Source: an uncultured Kiritimatiellota bacterium (GTDB lineage Bacteria > Verrucomicrobiota > Kiritimatiellia > RFP12 > UBA1067). Taken from it: DNA of 64,000 nucleotides. Both the position numbers and the translations under genes were made by a program. Under the pieces are notes generated by a model. That model saw nothing but the letters and a program-made list of their open reading frames with translations, did not search any database and had not been told where the DNA came from. Shown piece by piece: positions 24,712-33,733 of this stretch. Within the stretch, counting starts at the first letter, position 1. Each line of letters begins with the position of its first letter. Where the stretch lies: positions 1 to 64,000 of the forward strand of contig CAKTZI010000018.1 of NCBI GenBank assembly GCA_934635385.1. Direction: 5' to 3'.

Positions 24712-26802
24712 ATGGCACATCTACTCGACGACCCCTACCTGAAGCCCTTTGAAGCGGCCGTGCGCGGACGCGCCGCGCATGCCTGCGCGCGGGCGGCGGA
24801 ACTGACGCAGGGCCAGACTTCGCTCGCCGACTGGGCGAATGCGCACAACTACTTCGGCCTTCACCGAGACCGGCGCGGTTGGGTGTTCCGCGAATGGGCG
24901 CCCCACGCGACGTCGATGTGGCTCGTCGGCGACTTCAATGGCTGGAAGATCGATCCCGACTTCGAGGTCTTCCGCAAGCCGGGAACGGATGTCTGGGAGC
25001 GGCGCATCCCGGCGGCGAAGGTCTGCCACCTCGACAAGTACCATCTGGAGATGCGCTGGGAAGGCGGGCGCGGCGAGCGCATTCCCGCCTACGCGCGCTA
25101 CGTCGTGCAGGACCCGGAGACGAAGCTCTTTTCCGCCTGCGTCTGGCATCCGAAAAGGCCGTATCACTGGAAGAACGGCGGGATCGGCCTGGACGTGAGA
25201 GACGGACAGCGGACAACGGACAGGGGACAGCCTTCCAAACCTTCCGAACCTTCCAAACCTTCCGAACAGTCTCCCTTCATCTACGAGGCCCATGTCGGCA
25301 TGGCGGGCGAGGAGCCGCGCGTCCATACCTACGCGGAGTTCCGCGACGAGATGCTGTCGCGTATCAAGGCCGCCGGCTACGACACCGTGCAGCTGATGGC
25401 CGTCATGGAGCATCCGTACTACGGCAGTTTCGGCTATCACGTGTCGAGCTTCTTCGCCGCCTCGTCGCGCTTCGGCACGCCGGACGACCTCAAGAGCCTC
25501 GTCGATGCGGCGCACGGCATGGGGCTGCGCGTCATCATGGATCTCGTCCACTCGCACTCGGTCGCAAACGAGCGGGATGGCCTCTCGCGCTTCGACGGGA
25601 CGGACTACCAGTATTTCCACTCCGGCGCGAAAGGCTGGCATTCGGCGTGGGGCAGCCGCTGCTTCGACTACGGCAAGACGGAAGTCCTGCACTTTCTGCT
25701 CTCGAACTGCAAGTTCTGGCTGCAGGAATACGGCTTCGACGGCTACCGCTTCGACGGCGTGACGTCCATGCTCTTCTGGGATCACGGCCTTGGCGCGGCG
25801 TTCACCGACTACGGGCAGTATTTCGACGGCTCGATGGACGACGACGCCTGGTGCTACCTCGCGCTCGCGAACCGCGTCATCCACGAGACGAACCCACGCG
25901 CGATCACGGTCGCGGAGGACGTCTCGGGCTTGCCGGGCGTCGCCGCGCCGGCGGCGGACTGCGGCATCGGCTTCGACTACCGCATGGCGATGGGCGAGCC
26001 GGACTACTGGTTCCGCCTCGCGGAGAAGGTGCGCGACGAGGACTGGTCGATGGGCGGGCTCTACCACGCGCTCACGGACCGGCGGGCGGAAGAGAAGGTC
26101 GTCTCGTATGTCGAGAGCCACGACCAGGCGCTCGTCGGCGGCAAGACGTTCTTCTTCACGATGGCGGACGCGGCGGTCTACTGGGGCATGGGCAGAGACC
26201 AGCACGGGCTTGCGGTCGACCGCGCCGTTGCGCTCCACAAGATGGCGCGGCTCGCGACGGCGGCGCTGTCGGGCGGGGCCTACCTCAACTTCATGGGCAA
26301 CGAGTTCGGGCATCCGGAGTGGATTGACTTTCCGCGTGCGGAGAACGGCTGGGACTTCAGCCACTGCCGCCGCCAGTGGTCGCTCAGGGAGGACCCGAAC
26401 CTGCGCTTCAAGGCGCTTGGCGACTTCGACGCGGCGATGGTCGCCGCGCTGAAGGCCGGCAAGGCCCTCTTCGGGAAGCGCGGCGCCCTCGGTGCGACGC
26501 CGGCGCGGCTCGCCTGCAACGAGGCGGACAAGGTGCTGGCGTTCGTGCGCGGCGACCTGCTCTTCGTCTTCAACTTTCATCCGTCGCAGAGCTTCGAGGA
26601 CTACGGCATCCTCGTGCCGCCGGCGTCCGACTGGCGGCACCTCCTCGATACGGACGAGCCGCGCTTCGGCGGACAGGGCCGCATCCAGCCCGGCGTCACC
26701 TATGCGCCCGCGCTTGTCCCCGACGCGGCGCGCCACGAGCTCGTCCAACAGGTACGGCTCTATCTGCCCGCGCGCACGGCCGTCGTGCTGAAGAGAGCCT
26801 GA
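24712..26802 (+). CDS. glgB: 1,4-alpha-glucan branching enzyme, eukaryote-like GH13_8
   Basis: 696 residues. An N-terminal CBM48 domain (about 40-150) precedes the GH13 barrel. Catalytic sites: nucleophile in GYRFDGVTSM, acid/base in TVAEDVSGLP, third Asp in YVESHDQAL. Features such as MEHPYYGSFGYHVSSFF and NEFGHPEWIDFPRAENGWD (short of the full motif) match the plant/animal-type branching enzymes also found in some bacteria, not E. coli GlgB. A translated repeat (25201-25275, SKPSEPSKPSEQ) sits between CBM48 and the barrel. No other glycogen genes are adjacent. Confidence 0.94.
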   Translation: MAHLLDDPYLKPFEAAVRGRAAHACARAAELTQGQTSLADWANAHNYFGLHRDRRGWVFREWAPHATSMWLVGDFNGWKIDPDFEVFRKPGTDVWERRIPAAKVCHLDKYHLEMRWEGGRGERIPAYARYVVQDPETKLFSACVWHPKRPYHWKNGGIGLDVRDGQRTTDRGQPSKPSEPSKPSEQSPFIYEAHVGMAGEEPRVHTYAEFRDEMLSRIKAAGYDTVQLMAVMEHPYYGSFGYHVSSFFAASSRFGTPDDLKSLVDAAHGMGLRVIMDLVHSHSVANERDGLSRFDGTDYQYFHSGAKGWHSAWGSRCFDYGKTEVLHFLLSNCKFWLQEYGFDGYRFDGVTSMLFWDHGLGAAFTDYGQYFDGSMDDDAWCYLALANRVIHETNPRAITVAEDVSGLPGVAAPAADCGIGFDYRMAMGEPDYWFRLAEKVRDEDWSMGGLYHALTDRRAEEKVVSYVESHDQALVGGKTFFFTMADAAVYWGMGRDQHGLAVDRAVALHKMARLATAALSGGAYLNFMGNEFGHPEWIDFPRAENGWDFSHCRRQWSLREDPNLRFKALGDFDAAMVAALKAGKALFGKRGALGATPARLACNEADKVLAFVRGDLLFVFNFHPSQSFEDYGILVPPASDWRHLLDTDEPRFGGQGRIQPGVTYAPALVPDAARHELVQQVRLYLPARTAVVLKRA
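25201..25275 (+). repeat. in-frame GGACAACGGACAG + CCAAACCTTCC repeats in glgB
   Basis: GGACAGCGGACAACGGACAG units, then four CTTCC(A/G)AAC units in frame. The CCAAACCTTCC family recurs in hydF and the MFS permease. Confidence 0.85.
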
Positions 26803-26824
26803 GGCTGTCGCCGTCAGGGAAATG

Positions 26825-26833
26825 TGGTATAAT
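26825..26833 (+). promoter_or_regulatory. leaderless-type promoter for nfo
   Basis: TGGTATAAT ends 8 nt before the ATG; no ribosome binding site. Confidence 0.8.
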
Positions 26834-26841
26834 TCCGTCCT

Positions 26842-27711
26842 ATGAAAATCGGTTGTCACCTGAGTTCGGCCGGCGGGTATCTCGCCATGGCCCAGACCGC
26901 CGTCTCGATCGGCGCGAACGTCTTCCAGTTCTTCACGCGGAATCCGCGCGGCGGCGCGGCGAAGCCGATCGACAGAAACGATGTCGCCGCGTTCCGTGAC
27001 TATGCGGCGGAACACGATGTCGGGCCGATCCTTGCCCACGCGCCGTACACGCTCAACGCCGCCGGGGCCGAGGCGCGCGTGCGCGACTTCGCCGCAAGCG
27101 TCTTTCTCGACGACTTGAGGCGGCTGGAGTTCACGCCGGGCGCGCTCTACAACTTCCATCCCGGTTCGCATGTGGGGCAGGGGGCCGAAAAGGGACTTGA
27201 CCTCATCTCAGACCTGCTGCTCCGTGCCTACGCCGCCGCGCCAGACGACGGCTGGAAGACGACGGTTCTGCTGGAGACGATGGCCGGCAAGGGCAGCGAG
27301 ATCGGACGGAGCTTCGAGGAGATCCGCGCGCTGATCGACCGCGTCGAATCCCGGTTGCCGAGAGCCTCGGCGACACGTCCGCGCGTGGGCGTCTGCCTCG
27401 ACACGTGCCATGTCTGGGACGGCGGCTACGACATCGTCGGCGACCTCGATGGCGTTGTGGACGCGTTCGACCGTGTCATCGGATTGGAGCGTCTCAAGGC
27501 CGTCCACATCAACGACTCGATGAACGCCTTGGGGTCACACAAGGATCGCCACGAGAAGATCGGAAAGGGCAAGATCGGGCTGGAGGCCTTTCGGCGAATC
27601 GTCAACCATCCGAAGCTCCGGGACCTTCCGTTCTATCTTGAGACGCCGTGCGACTTGCAGGGCTATCGGGACGAAATCGCGCTTTTGAAGTCGCTGCGCG
27701 CCCCCGCGTGA
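26842..27711 (+). CDS. nfo: endonuclease IV (apurinic/apyrimidinic endonuclease)
   Basis: 289 residues, TIM-barrel AP endonuclease of base excision repair using three zinc ions. Metal ligands are visible in HAPYTLN (about 65-71), NFHPGSH, LLETMAGKG, CLDTCHVWDGGYD, KAVHINDS, KDRHEKIGKGKIG and FYLETP. All expected His/Asp/Glu blocks are present, so it should be active. A cluster of seven GGGG-CCCC repeats follows its stop. Confidence 0.96.
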   Translation: MKIGCHLSSAGGYLAMAQTAVSIGANVFQFFTRNPRGGAAKPIDRNDVAAFRDYAAEHDVGPILAHAPYTLNAAGAEARVRDFAASVFLDDLRRLEFTPGALYNFHPGSHVGQGAEKGLDLISDLLLRAYAAAPDDGWKTTVLLETMAGKGSEIGRSFEEIRALIDRVESRLPRASATRPRVGVCLDTCHVWDGGYDIVGDLDGVVDAFDRVIGLERLKAVHINDSMNALGSHKDRHEKIGKGKIGLEAFRRIVNHPKLRDLPFYLETPCDLQGYRDEIALLKSLRAPA

Positions 27712-27729
27712 GACTTTGATTTCCTTTCC

Positions 27730-27920
27730 GGGGCCTGTCCCCACGTTTTTTGGGGTCTGTCCCTACGTTTTTTGGGGTCTGTCCCTACGTTTTTTGATGA
27801 TTGCACGACGGGGTCTGTCCCCACGTTTTCCACGCTTTCTGGGGTCTGTCCCCAATGGCACCGGGCTTCACGGGGTCTGTCCCCAATGGTGAAGATTGGG
27901 CTTCATGGGGTCTGTCCCCA
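27730..27920 (+). repeat. seven direct copies of GGGGTCTGTCCCCA
   Basis: Copies are 14 nt, same orientation, separated by 10-30 nt with partly repeated spacers (ACGTTTTTT, AATGGTGAAGAT). This cluster fills the gap between nfo and clpB. Some copies read CCCTA. Confidence 0.9.
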
Positions 27921-28017
27921 GCGGTGAAGATGGCACAAGATGGGACAAAATGTCTCACTTGTTGCGCCGCCGAGCGTGGGCATGGGGGATGGCATGGAAT
28001 TTGCATTCGCGAATCAG

Positions 28018-28062
28018 AGATCTGAAATTTGAGATTTGAAATCTAGAATCTAAAATTAAAAG
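28018..28062 (+). repeat. GATCTGAAATTTGAGATTTGA degenerate repeat before clpB
   Basis: AT-rich units of ATTTGA/ATCTGA; the same family lies inverted at 44400-44445. It directly precedes the clpB ribosome binding site AAAAGGAGAG. Confidence 0.75.
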
Positions 28063-28071
28063 GAGAGAAAA

Positions 28072-30147
28072 ATGAATGCAAGTTTTGATCCGGCAGAAGA
28101 CACGAAGGACTGCCTTGAGAAGTACGGCACGGACCTGACGGCGCTCGCGAAGGCGGGCAAGCTCGACCCCGTGATCGGCCGCGACACGGAGATCCGCGAC
28201 GTCGTGCGCATCCTGTCGCGCAAGACGAAGAACAACCCTGTCCTCATCGGCGAGCCGGGCGTCGGCAAGACGGCCATCGTCGAAGGCCTCGCCCAGCGCA
28301 TCGTGCGCGGCGACGTGCCGGAGGGGTTGCGCGACCGCATGGTCTTCTCGCTCGACATGACGGCCCTGATGGCCGGCGCGTCGTACCGGGGCCAGTTCGA
28401 GGAACGCCTGAAGGCCGTCCTGAAGAAGATCAGGGAATCGGAGGGCAAGATCATCCTCTTCATCGACGAGATCCACACCATTGTCGGCGCGGGCAAGACC
28501 GAAGGGTCGTCCGACGCGGGCAACATGCTCAAGCCGATGCTCGCGCGCGGTGAGCTGCACTGCGTCGGCGCGACGACCCTCGACGAGTACCGCAAGTACA
28601 TGGAGAAGGACGCCGCCCTGGAGCGCCGCTTCCAGCCGGTGCAGGTCGATCCGCCGAGCGAGGAGGACGCGATCTCGATTCTGCGCGGCATCAAGGAGCG
28701 CTTCGAGAAGTACCACAACGTGCACATCCGCGACGAGGCGCTCGTCTCGGCCGTCACGCTCAGCTCGCGCTACATCCAGGACCGCTTCCTGCCGGACAAG
28801 GCCATCGACCTCCTCGACGAGGCGTGCGCCCGCATCCGCACGGAGATGGACTCCTGCCCGCAGGAGCTGGACGAGATCTCGCGCCACGTGCGGCGGCTGG
28901 AGATCGAGGAGATCGCGCTGAAGAAGGAGAAGGACGAGAACTCGAAGAAGCGGCTTGTCGAGCTGCAGGACGAGCTCAAGGACCTCAAGGCGAAGTCCGA
29001 CAGGATGACGGCGCAGTGGAAGGAGGAGAAGCGCGCCCTGGAGGACGTGCGCCGCGTCCGCACGAGCCTTGAGGAGGCGAAGCACCGCTACGAGCGCGCC
29101 GAGAGCGAGGGCGACTTCAACGAGGCGTCGCGCCTCAAGTACGGGCTCATCCCGGAGCTTGAGAAGAAGCTCAAGGTGCACGAGGACGACCTGCACAAGA
29201 ACGCCGGCTCGGCGCTTCTGCGCGAGGAGGTGACGGCGGACGAGATCGCGGAAGTGGTCTCGCGCTGGAGCGGCATCCCCGTGACGAAGCTCGTCGAGGG
29301 CGAGCGCGAAAAGCTCGTGCGCCTCGCGGACACGCTGCACAAGCGCGTGATCGGCCAGGACAAGGCCGTCGATGCAGTTGCGGACGCGGTCATCCGCTCG
29401 CGTGCCGGCATCAAGAACCGGCAGCGTCCGATCGGCGCGTTCCTCTTCCTCGGCCCGACGGGCGTCGGCAAGACGGAGCTCGCCAAGGCCCTCGCGCAGG
29501 AGCTCTTCGACGACGAGAACGCGATGGTGCGCCTCGACATGTCCGAGTACATGGAGAAGTTCGCCGTCTCGCGGCTCGTGGGCGCGCCTCCGGGGTACGT
29601 CGGGTTCGAGGACGGCGGCCAGCTCACGGAGGCCGTGCGGCGGAAGCAGTTCTCGGTCGTCCTCTTGGACGAGATCGAGAAGGCCCATCCGGACGTCTTC
29701 AACCTGCTCCTGCAGGTGCTGGACGACGGACGGCTCACGGACAGCCACGGGCGGACGGTCTCGTTCAAGAACACGGTCGTCATCATGACGTCGAACGCGC
29801 CGAAGGAGTCGCTGAAGGACATCTTCCGTCCCGAGTTCCTGAACCGGCTCGACGAGGTGCTGGAGTTCGACTCGCTCACGCAGGAGCAGATCCGCGAGAT
29901 CGTGAAGCTTCAGCTCGCCGACCTCAAGAAGCGGCTCGCCGACCAGGAGTTCACGCTCGACGTCGACGACAAGGCGATGGACGTGCTGGTCAAGGACGGC
30001 TATGACCCGGCCTATGGCGCGCGTCCCGTCAAGCGGGCGATCCAGCGCGACCTTGAGAACCCGATCGCGAAGCTCATCGTCGCGGGCACCTACCTGCCGG
30101 GCGCGACGATCAAGGTCACGGCGAAGGACGGCCAGATCGTCATCTGA
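28072..30147 (+). CDS. clpB: ClpB-type disaggregase lacking the N-terminal domain
   Basis: 691 residues versus about 860 normally. It starts directly at the linker to NBD1 (GTDLTALAKAGKLDPVIGRD). NBD1 has Walker A GEPGVGKT (about 61) and Walker B IILFIDEIHT; the coiled-coil M-domain (about 265-395) marks it as ClpB, not ClpA; NBD2 has GPTGVGKTELAKAL (about 462) and GAPPGYVGFEDGGQLTEAVR (short quote: GAPPGYVG). The roughly 150-residue Clp_N domain is missing, comparable to the short ClpB isoform of E. coli made from an internal start. AAAAGGAGAG precedes ATG 28072. Confidence 0.93.
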   Translation: MNASFDPAEDTKDCLEKYGTDLTALAKAGKLDPVIGRDTEIRDVVRILSRKTKNNPVLIGEPGVGKTAIVEGLAQRIVRGDVPEGLRDRMVFSLDMTALMAGASYRGQFEERLKAVLKKIRESEGKIILFIDEIHTIVGAGKTEGSSDAGNMLKPMLARGELHCVGATTLDEYRKYMEKDAALERRFQPVQVDPPSEEDAISILRGIKERFEKYHNVHIRDEALVSAVTLSSRYIQDRFLPDKAIDLLDEACARIRTEMDSCPQELDEISRHVRRLEIEEIALKKEKDENSKKRLVELQDELKDLKAKSDRMTAQWKEEKRALEDVRRVRTSLEEAKHRYERAESEGDFNEASRLKYGLIPELEKKLKVHEDDLHKNAGSALLREEVTADEIAEVVSRWSGIPVTKLVEGEREKLVRLADTLHKRVIGQDKAVDAVADAVIRSRAGIKNRQRPIGAFLFLGPTGVGKTELAKALAQELFDDENAMVRLDMSEYMEKFAVSRLVGAPPGYVGFEDGGQLTEAVRRKQFSVVLLDEIEKAHPDVFNLLLQVLDDGRLTDSHGRTVSFKNTVVIMTSNAPKESLKDIFRPEFLNRLDEVLEFDSLTQEQIREIVKLQLADLKKRLADQEFTLDVDDKAMDVLVKDGYDPAYGARPVKRAIQRDLENPIAKLIVAGTYLPGATIKVTAKDGQIVI

Positions 30148-30179
30148 CGAGGGGGCGTTTGGTTTTGTCGGCGGGATTT

Positions 30180-30188
30180 TGCTATAAT
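30180..30188 (+). promoter_or_regulatory. leaderless-type promoter for the HNH gene
   Basis: TGCTATAAT ends 9 nt before ATG 30198. Confidence 0.75.
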
Positions 30189-30197
30189 GTCCCTCCT

Positions 30198-30527
30198 ATG
30201 GAACCGACTGACGCACCTACGACCGACTGGCTTGACCTGAACCCGGATCCCGCACACGTGAAGCGCGAGCGCGCACGTGCGCGGGATCTTCGTCAGACGG
30301 ACTGGTGGAAGGCGCGCATCGCGAAGGGCGAGTGCCACTACTGCCATCGGTACGTCGGGGCGGAGAACCTGACGCTCGACCACGTGATTCCCGTCGCGCG
30401 CGGCGGTCGCTCCACGCGCGGCAACTGCGTGCCGTGCTGCGTCGACTGCAACGCGAAGAAGAAGGCCTACACGCCGGCCGAACTGATTCTCGCGCGCCTC
30501 TTCCCGGAGGGGGGCGTCCATGATTGA
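30198..30527 (+). CDS. small HNH endonuclease
   Basis: 109 residues. The HNH core is ECHYCHRYVGAENLTLDHVIP, with the two CxxC zinc pairs (CHYC, CVDC) and the catalytic LDHVIPVARGG plus N-x8-C segment (RGNCVPCCVDCNAKKK). Such stand-alone HNH proteins are widespread and mostly untested; a role in DNA nicking, phage defence or repair cannot be told apart. Its end overlaps tcdA by 8 nt, so both are probably co-translated. Confidence 0.88.
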   Translation: MEPTDAPTTDWLDLNPDPAHVKRERARARDLRQTDWWKARIAKGECHYCHRYVGAENLTLDHVIPVARGGRSTRGNCVPCCVDCNAKKKAYTPAELILARLFPEGGVHD

Positions 30528-31233
30528 TCTTTCGCGAACGGAAGCCCTGCTGGGCGAAGCGGCGATGGCGCGGCTCGCGGTTGCGCGCGTCGCCGTCATC
30601 GGCGTCGGCGGCGTCGGCAGCTGGTGCGCCGAGGCGTTGGCGCGCACGGGCGTCGGGCACCTGACGCTCGTCGACGATGACGTGGTCGTGCCGTCGAACG
30701 TGAACCGGCAGTGCCCGGCGACGGCGAAGACGCTCGGGCGGCCCAAGGTCGAGGCCCTGCGCGAACGCCTCCTCGACATCAATCCCGACGACGATGTCGT
30801 CGCGGTCAGCGGACGCTATCCGGCCACGACGCCCGATCTGCGGCTGATGGATTTCGATTTGGTCGTGGACGCGATCGATTCCGTGGACTGCAAGGCCGAG
30901 CTGATCCTGGCGGCGACGGCGGCGGGCGTGCCGCTTCTCTCGTCGATGGGCGCGGCGCGGCGGCTCGACCCGACGAAAGTCGTCATCCGGCGGTTCGACC
31001 GAATTGCGGGCGACGGCCTGGCGCGTGCGCTGCGCCAGCGGTTCAAGCGGCTCGGCCGTTTCCCGGCGTCGCCTTTCCTTTGCGCGGCCTCGACCGAACC
31101 GCTGCAGCCCGTGTGCGCACCGCAAGGGACGGGGCCTGTCCCCAAGGGGTCGATGATGCCGGTCACGTGTGCGTTCGGCATGGCCCTCGCGGCCGAGGCG
31201 ATTCGGAAACTGACGCAGCCGCGCGTCCCTTGA
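30520..31233 (+). CDS. tcdA: tRNA threonylcarbamoyladenosine dehydratase TcdA (CsdL)
   Basis: 237 residues, an E1-like ThiF/MoeB-superfamily enzyme that cyclises t6A37 of tRNA. ATP site GVGGVGSWCAEALARTGVG (about 27-45), DDDVVVPSNVNRQ with the Arg/Gln pair, and VVDAIDSVDCKAEL are typical of TcdA; the CxxC zinc pairs of ThiF are missing, as in TcdA. One GGGG-CCCC repeat (31131-31144) is translated near residue 205. CsdA/CsdE partners are not adjacent; a cysteine desulfurase gene is 13 kb away. Confidence 0.92.
   Translation: MIDLSRTEALLGEAAMARLAVARVAVIGVGGVGSWCAEALARTGVGHLTLVDDDVVVPSNVNRQCPATAKTLGRPKVEALRERLLDINPDDDVVAVSGRYPATTPDLRLMDFDLVVDAIDSVDCKAELILAATAAGVPLLSSMGAARRLDPTKVVIRRFDRIAGDGLARALRQRFKRLGRFPASPFLCAASTEPLQPVCAPQGTGPVPKGSMMPVTCAFGMALAAEAIRKLTQPRVP
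31131..31144 (+). repeat. single in-frame GGGGCCTGTCCCCA in tcdA
   Basis: One complete copy translated as GPVPK-type residues between conserved blocks of TcdA. Confidence 0.8.
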
Positions 31234-31245
31234 TTTCATGCCCGC

Positions 31246-32082
31246 ATGGAAACGGTCTCGATTATCATTGTGACGTGGAAGGGCGACGGCCTGTTGCGGG
31301 ACTGCCTCGATTCGCTCGCGCGCGTCTATGGCACACGCCCGGAGATCATCGTCGTCGACAACGCGAACGAGGCGACGACGCGCAGACTGGTCGGGGGCTA
31401 CCCGAACGCGATTTACGTGGCGACGGCTCGAAACCTGGGGTTTGCGGGCGGCAACAACGTCGGGCTGAAACGCTGCACACGCGAGCATGTCCTGCTGCTG
31501 AACAACGACACGGTGGTTCATGACGACTCCTTTACGCCCTTGATCGACTTTCTGGCGCGGCATCCGAAGGTCGGCATCGTGCAGGGGACGATGAACGTGC
31601 CGGCCTTGAACGACGGGCTGGACGACTGCGGCGTGATCATGACGCCGCTTGGCATCCAGCGTCATCTCCATCGTGGCGCGCCGACGGCGACGACGGTGTT
31701 GAAGCCGCGCCGTGTGACGGCGGCAAAGGGGGCGATGATGCTCTTTCGCCGGGCGGTCGTCTCGGACACGGGCTTTCTCTTCTACGACCATTTCGGAAGC
31801 TACTTCGAGGAGACGGACTTCTGCCGCCGTGCGGCGAATGTCGGATGGGAAACGTGGTTCGTGCCGACACCGCCGATCGACCATCTCTGCGGCGCGACTT
31901 CGATGCGGTTTGACCGAGACGCGATTTGGGTGCAGTATTTCCGCAACATCCTCTATTCGTTTGCGCGCAATTGGGGCTGGTGGGGACGGCTTGTCATGTG
32001 GCCCGTGTTTGTCTGCGCGGCGTTCGTCAAGAGTCCACGCAACTTGATTCGCGCGTTGAAGGGGGAGAAAACGACGGCATGA
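31246..32082 (+). CDS. family 2 glycosyltransferase (rhamnosyltransferase-like)
   Basis: 278 residues with a GT-A fold: SIIIVTWKGDGLLRDCLDSL, VVDNANEATTR, NLGFAGGNNVGLK, the metal-site motif LLLNNDT (about 85-91) and EETDFCRRA (about 186-194). NLGFAGGNN is characteristic of GT2 enzymes close to WbbL-like rhamnosyltransferases. First gene of a + strand glycan group whose members overlap by a few bases up to 36336. The donor sugar cannot be told from sequence. Confidence 0.9.
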   Translation: METVSIIIVTWKGDGLLRDCLDSLARVYGTRPEIIVVDNANEATTRRLVGGYPNAIYVATARNLGFAGGNNVGLKRCTREHVLLLNNDTVVHDDSFTPLIDFLARHPKVGIVQGTMNVPALNDGLDDCGVIMTPLGIQRHLHRGAPTATTVLKPRRVTAAKGAMMLFRRAVVSDTGFLFYDHFGSYFEETDFCRRAANVGWETWFVPTPPIDHLCGATSMRFDRDAIWVQYFRNILYSFARNWGWWGRLVMWPVFVCAAFVKSPRNLIRALKGEKTTA

Positions 32083-32732
32083 AAGCAAAGGAAGACAGGT
32101 CTTATTATCGCGGCAGTCGTCCGGATGTTTTCGAGATTGTCCCGTTGGGTGTCCGTCGGATTCTGGAAATCGGCTGCGGGGCCGGACGGTTCCGTGCCAA
32201 TTTTCCTCAGGAGGTCGAATACTGGGGTGTCGAACCTGTCGCCGAAGCGGCTCGGGAGGCCGTCGGGCTGACGCAGGTACGGATTGGCACGTTGGAGGAA
32301 GTTGCGTCTTCTTTGCCGGACGGCTACTTTGACCTTGTCGTCTGCAACGACGTCATCGAGCACATCGTCGACACGGCGGCGGCCCTTGCGACGATTAGGG
32401 CCAAGCTGTCGGCAGATGGCGTGCTTGTCGGGTCGTTGCCGAACGTGCGCAGCGTCTGGGTGCTGCTGGATCTGATTTTCCGGCGAGACTGGCGCTATCG
32501 GGATTCCGGTGTTTTGGACAGTACGCACGTCCGATTCTTCACGTTCAAGAGCGCGCGTCGGCTGTTGGTTGAGAACGGCTTCGAGATTGAGGTGCTCAAG
32601 GGGCGGGCGCTTGGCGACATCTGGTGGGCGAAAATCCTTTTGGTCTTGCTTGCGCCGCTCATCTGCTGCCTCGGCTGGGATGTCTGCCGCACGCAGATTC
32701 TGTTCCGGGCTCGGAACGGGAAGGGCGCATGA
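32079..32732 (+). CDS. class I SAM-dependent methyltransferase
   Basis: 217 residues. Motif I is ILEIGCGAGRFRANF (about 29-43), followed by LVVCNDVIEHIVD and a C-terminal hydrophobic segment (ILLVLLAPLICCLGW, about 187-201) that could tether it to the membrane. Methyltransferase_11/23 type, often modifying sugars in O-antigen-like loci. Its ATG overlaps the stop of the preceding transferase (ATGA). Confidence 0.88.
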   Translation: MKAKEDRSYYRGSRPDVFEIVPLGVRRILEIGCGAGRFRANFPQEVEYWGVEPVAEAAREAVGLTQVRIGTLEEVASSLPDGYFDLVVCNDVIEHIVDTAAALATIRAKLSADGVLVGSLPNVRSVWVLLDLIFRRDWRYRDSGVLDSTHVRFFTFKSARRLLVENGFEIEVLKGRALGDIWWAKILLVLLAPLICCLGWDVCRTQILFRARNGKGA

Positions 32733-32733
32733 A

Positions 32734-33726
32734 ATGACCTACGATTGCTTCACGTTCTTTAACGAGCTCGATCTCCTTGAGATTCGGCTGAACACGCTGA
32801 ACGAGGCGGTTGACCGCTTCGTCATCGCCGAGGCGACACGGACGCATCGCGGGCAGCCGAAGGAACTGCTGTTCGAGAAGCACCGTGCGCGCTTCGCCGC
32901 CTTTGCCGACAAGATCACGTACATCGTCGTCGATGATCTTCTGCCTGAAGAGGACGTCGCGAAAGACTCCTTCAACCTGCCGTGGGTGAACGAGAACCGC
33001 CAGCGGAACGCCTTGGCGCGCGGGCTGGCCGGCGCGAGGGGCGATGACGTCATCCTCGTTTCGGATCTCGACGAGATTCCGCGCCCGGAGAAGGTCGTCG
33101 AGGCGGTGCGGCTTGCGCGACAGGGCGAGATCGTCCGCCTGGTTCTCGATGTCTTTGTCTACTACGCGAACTTCAGGGACTACCGTACGCCGCGCTGGAA
33201 CCTGGGGACGGTCGCGCTTTCCGCCGGGACATACCGGCAGGGCGAGGCGATCGGGCGCGTCCCGTGCGACCGCTATACGACGGCTGCGGAATCTTCCGGG
33301 AGATGCATTCAGAGGGTGCGCTTCCTGCGTCCGACCCGCCGCCTCGAGAACGCGGGCTGGCACATGACGTATCTGGGCGGCGCAGAAGCCGTGAGAAGAA
33401 AATTGCTCTCTTTTTCTCATGCTGAGGCGGCATCTCTCGCTGATCGGGTCGAGGAACGCCTACAGAGAGGCGCGAACGTCCTGGGCGGACGTCGCGACGC
33501 CTTCGGCGTACCGCTGGACGCTTCGTTTCCGCCGTATCTTGTCGCGAATGCGGCGAGGTTCTCGCACCTGGTCTTCCCGGTCACGGCGGACTACCTGCGG
33601 CGTACACGCGAGGCACGCCGCGTCGCGGCGGCGCGCGGCGTCCTCTACCGCGCGGCGGTGGCGCTCGTCCCCCGGCGGCTGGAAAGGCCCCTGTCGCGGC
33701 TTTACCGAAAGATCACGTTTCGATAG
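32734..33726 (+). CDS. GT17 family glycosyltransferase (MGAT3-like)
   Basis: 330 residues. The start YDCFTFFNELDLLEIRLNTL, then FVIAEATRTHRGQPKELLFE, RNALARGLAGARGDDVILVSDLDEIPRP (DLDEIP metal motif, about 108-113) and NAGWHMTYLGGAE are hallmarks of GT17, the family of the eukaryotic bisecting GlcNAc transferase. Bacterial members are found in some surface polysaccharide loci, with undetermined acceptors. One base separates it from the methyltransferase stop. Confidence 0.9.
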   Translation: MTYDCFTFFNELDLLEIRLNTLNEAVDRFVIAEATRTHRGQPKELLFEKHRARFAAFADKITYIVVDDLLPEEDVAKDSFNLPWVNENRQRNALARGLAGARGDDVILVSDLDEIPRPEKVVEAVRLARQGEIVRLVLDVFVYYANFRDYRTPRWNLGTVALSAGTYRQGEAIGRVPCDRYTTAAESSGRCIQRVRFLRPTRRLENAGWHMTYLGGAEAVRRKLLSFSHAEAASLADRVEERLQRGANVLGGRRDAFGVPLDASFPPYLVANAARFSHLVFPVTADYLRRTREARRVAAARGVLYRAAVALVPRRLERPLSRLYRKITFR

Positions 33727-33733
33727 ATAGTCC

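Noticed and set aside
27730..27920. CRISPR array
   Set aside because: The repeats are only 14 nt, spacers vary from about 10 to 30 nt and are partly alike, and no cas genes are near. It fits a REP-like array.
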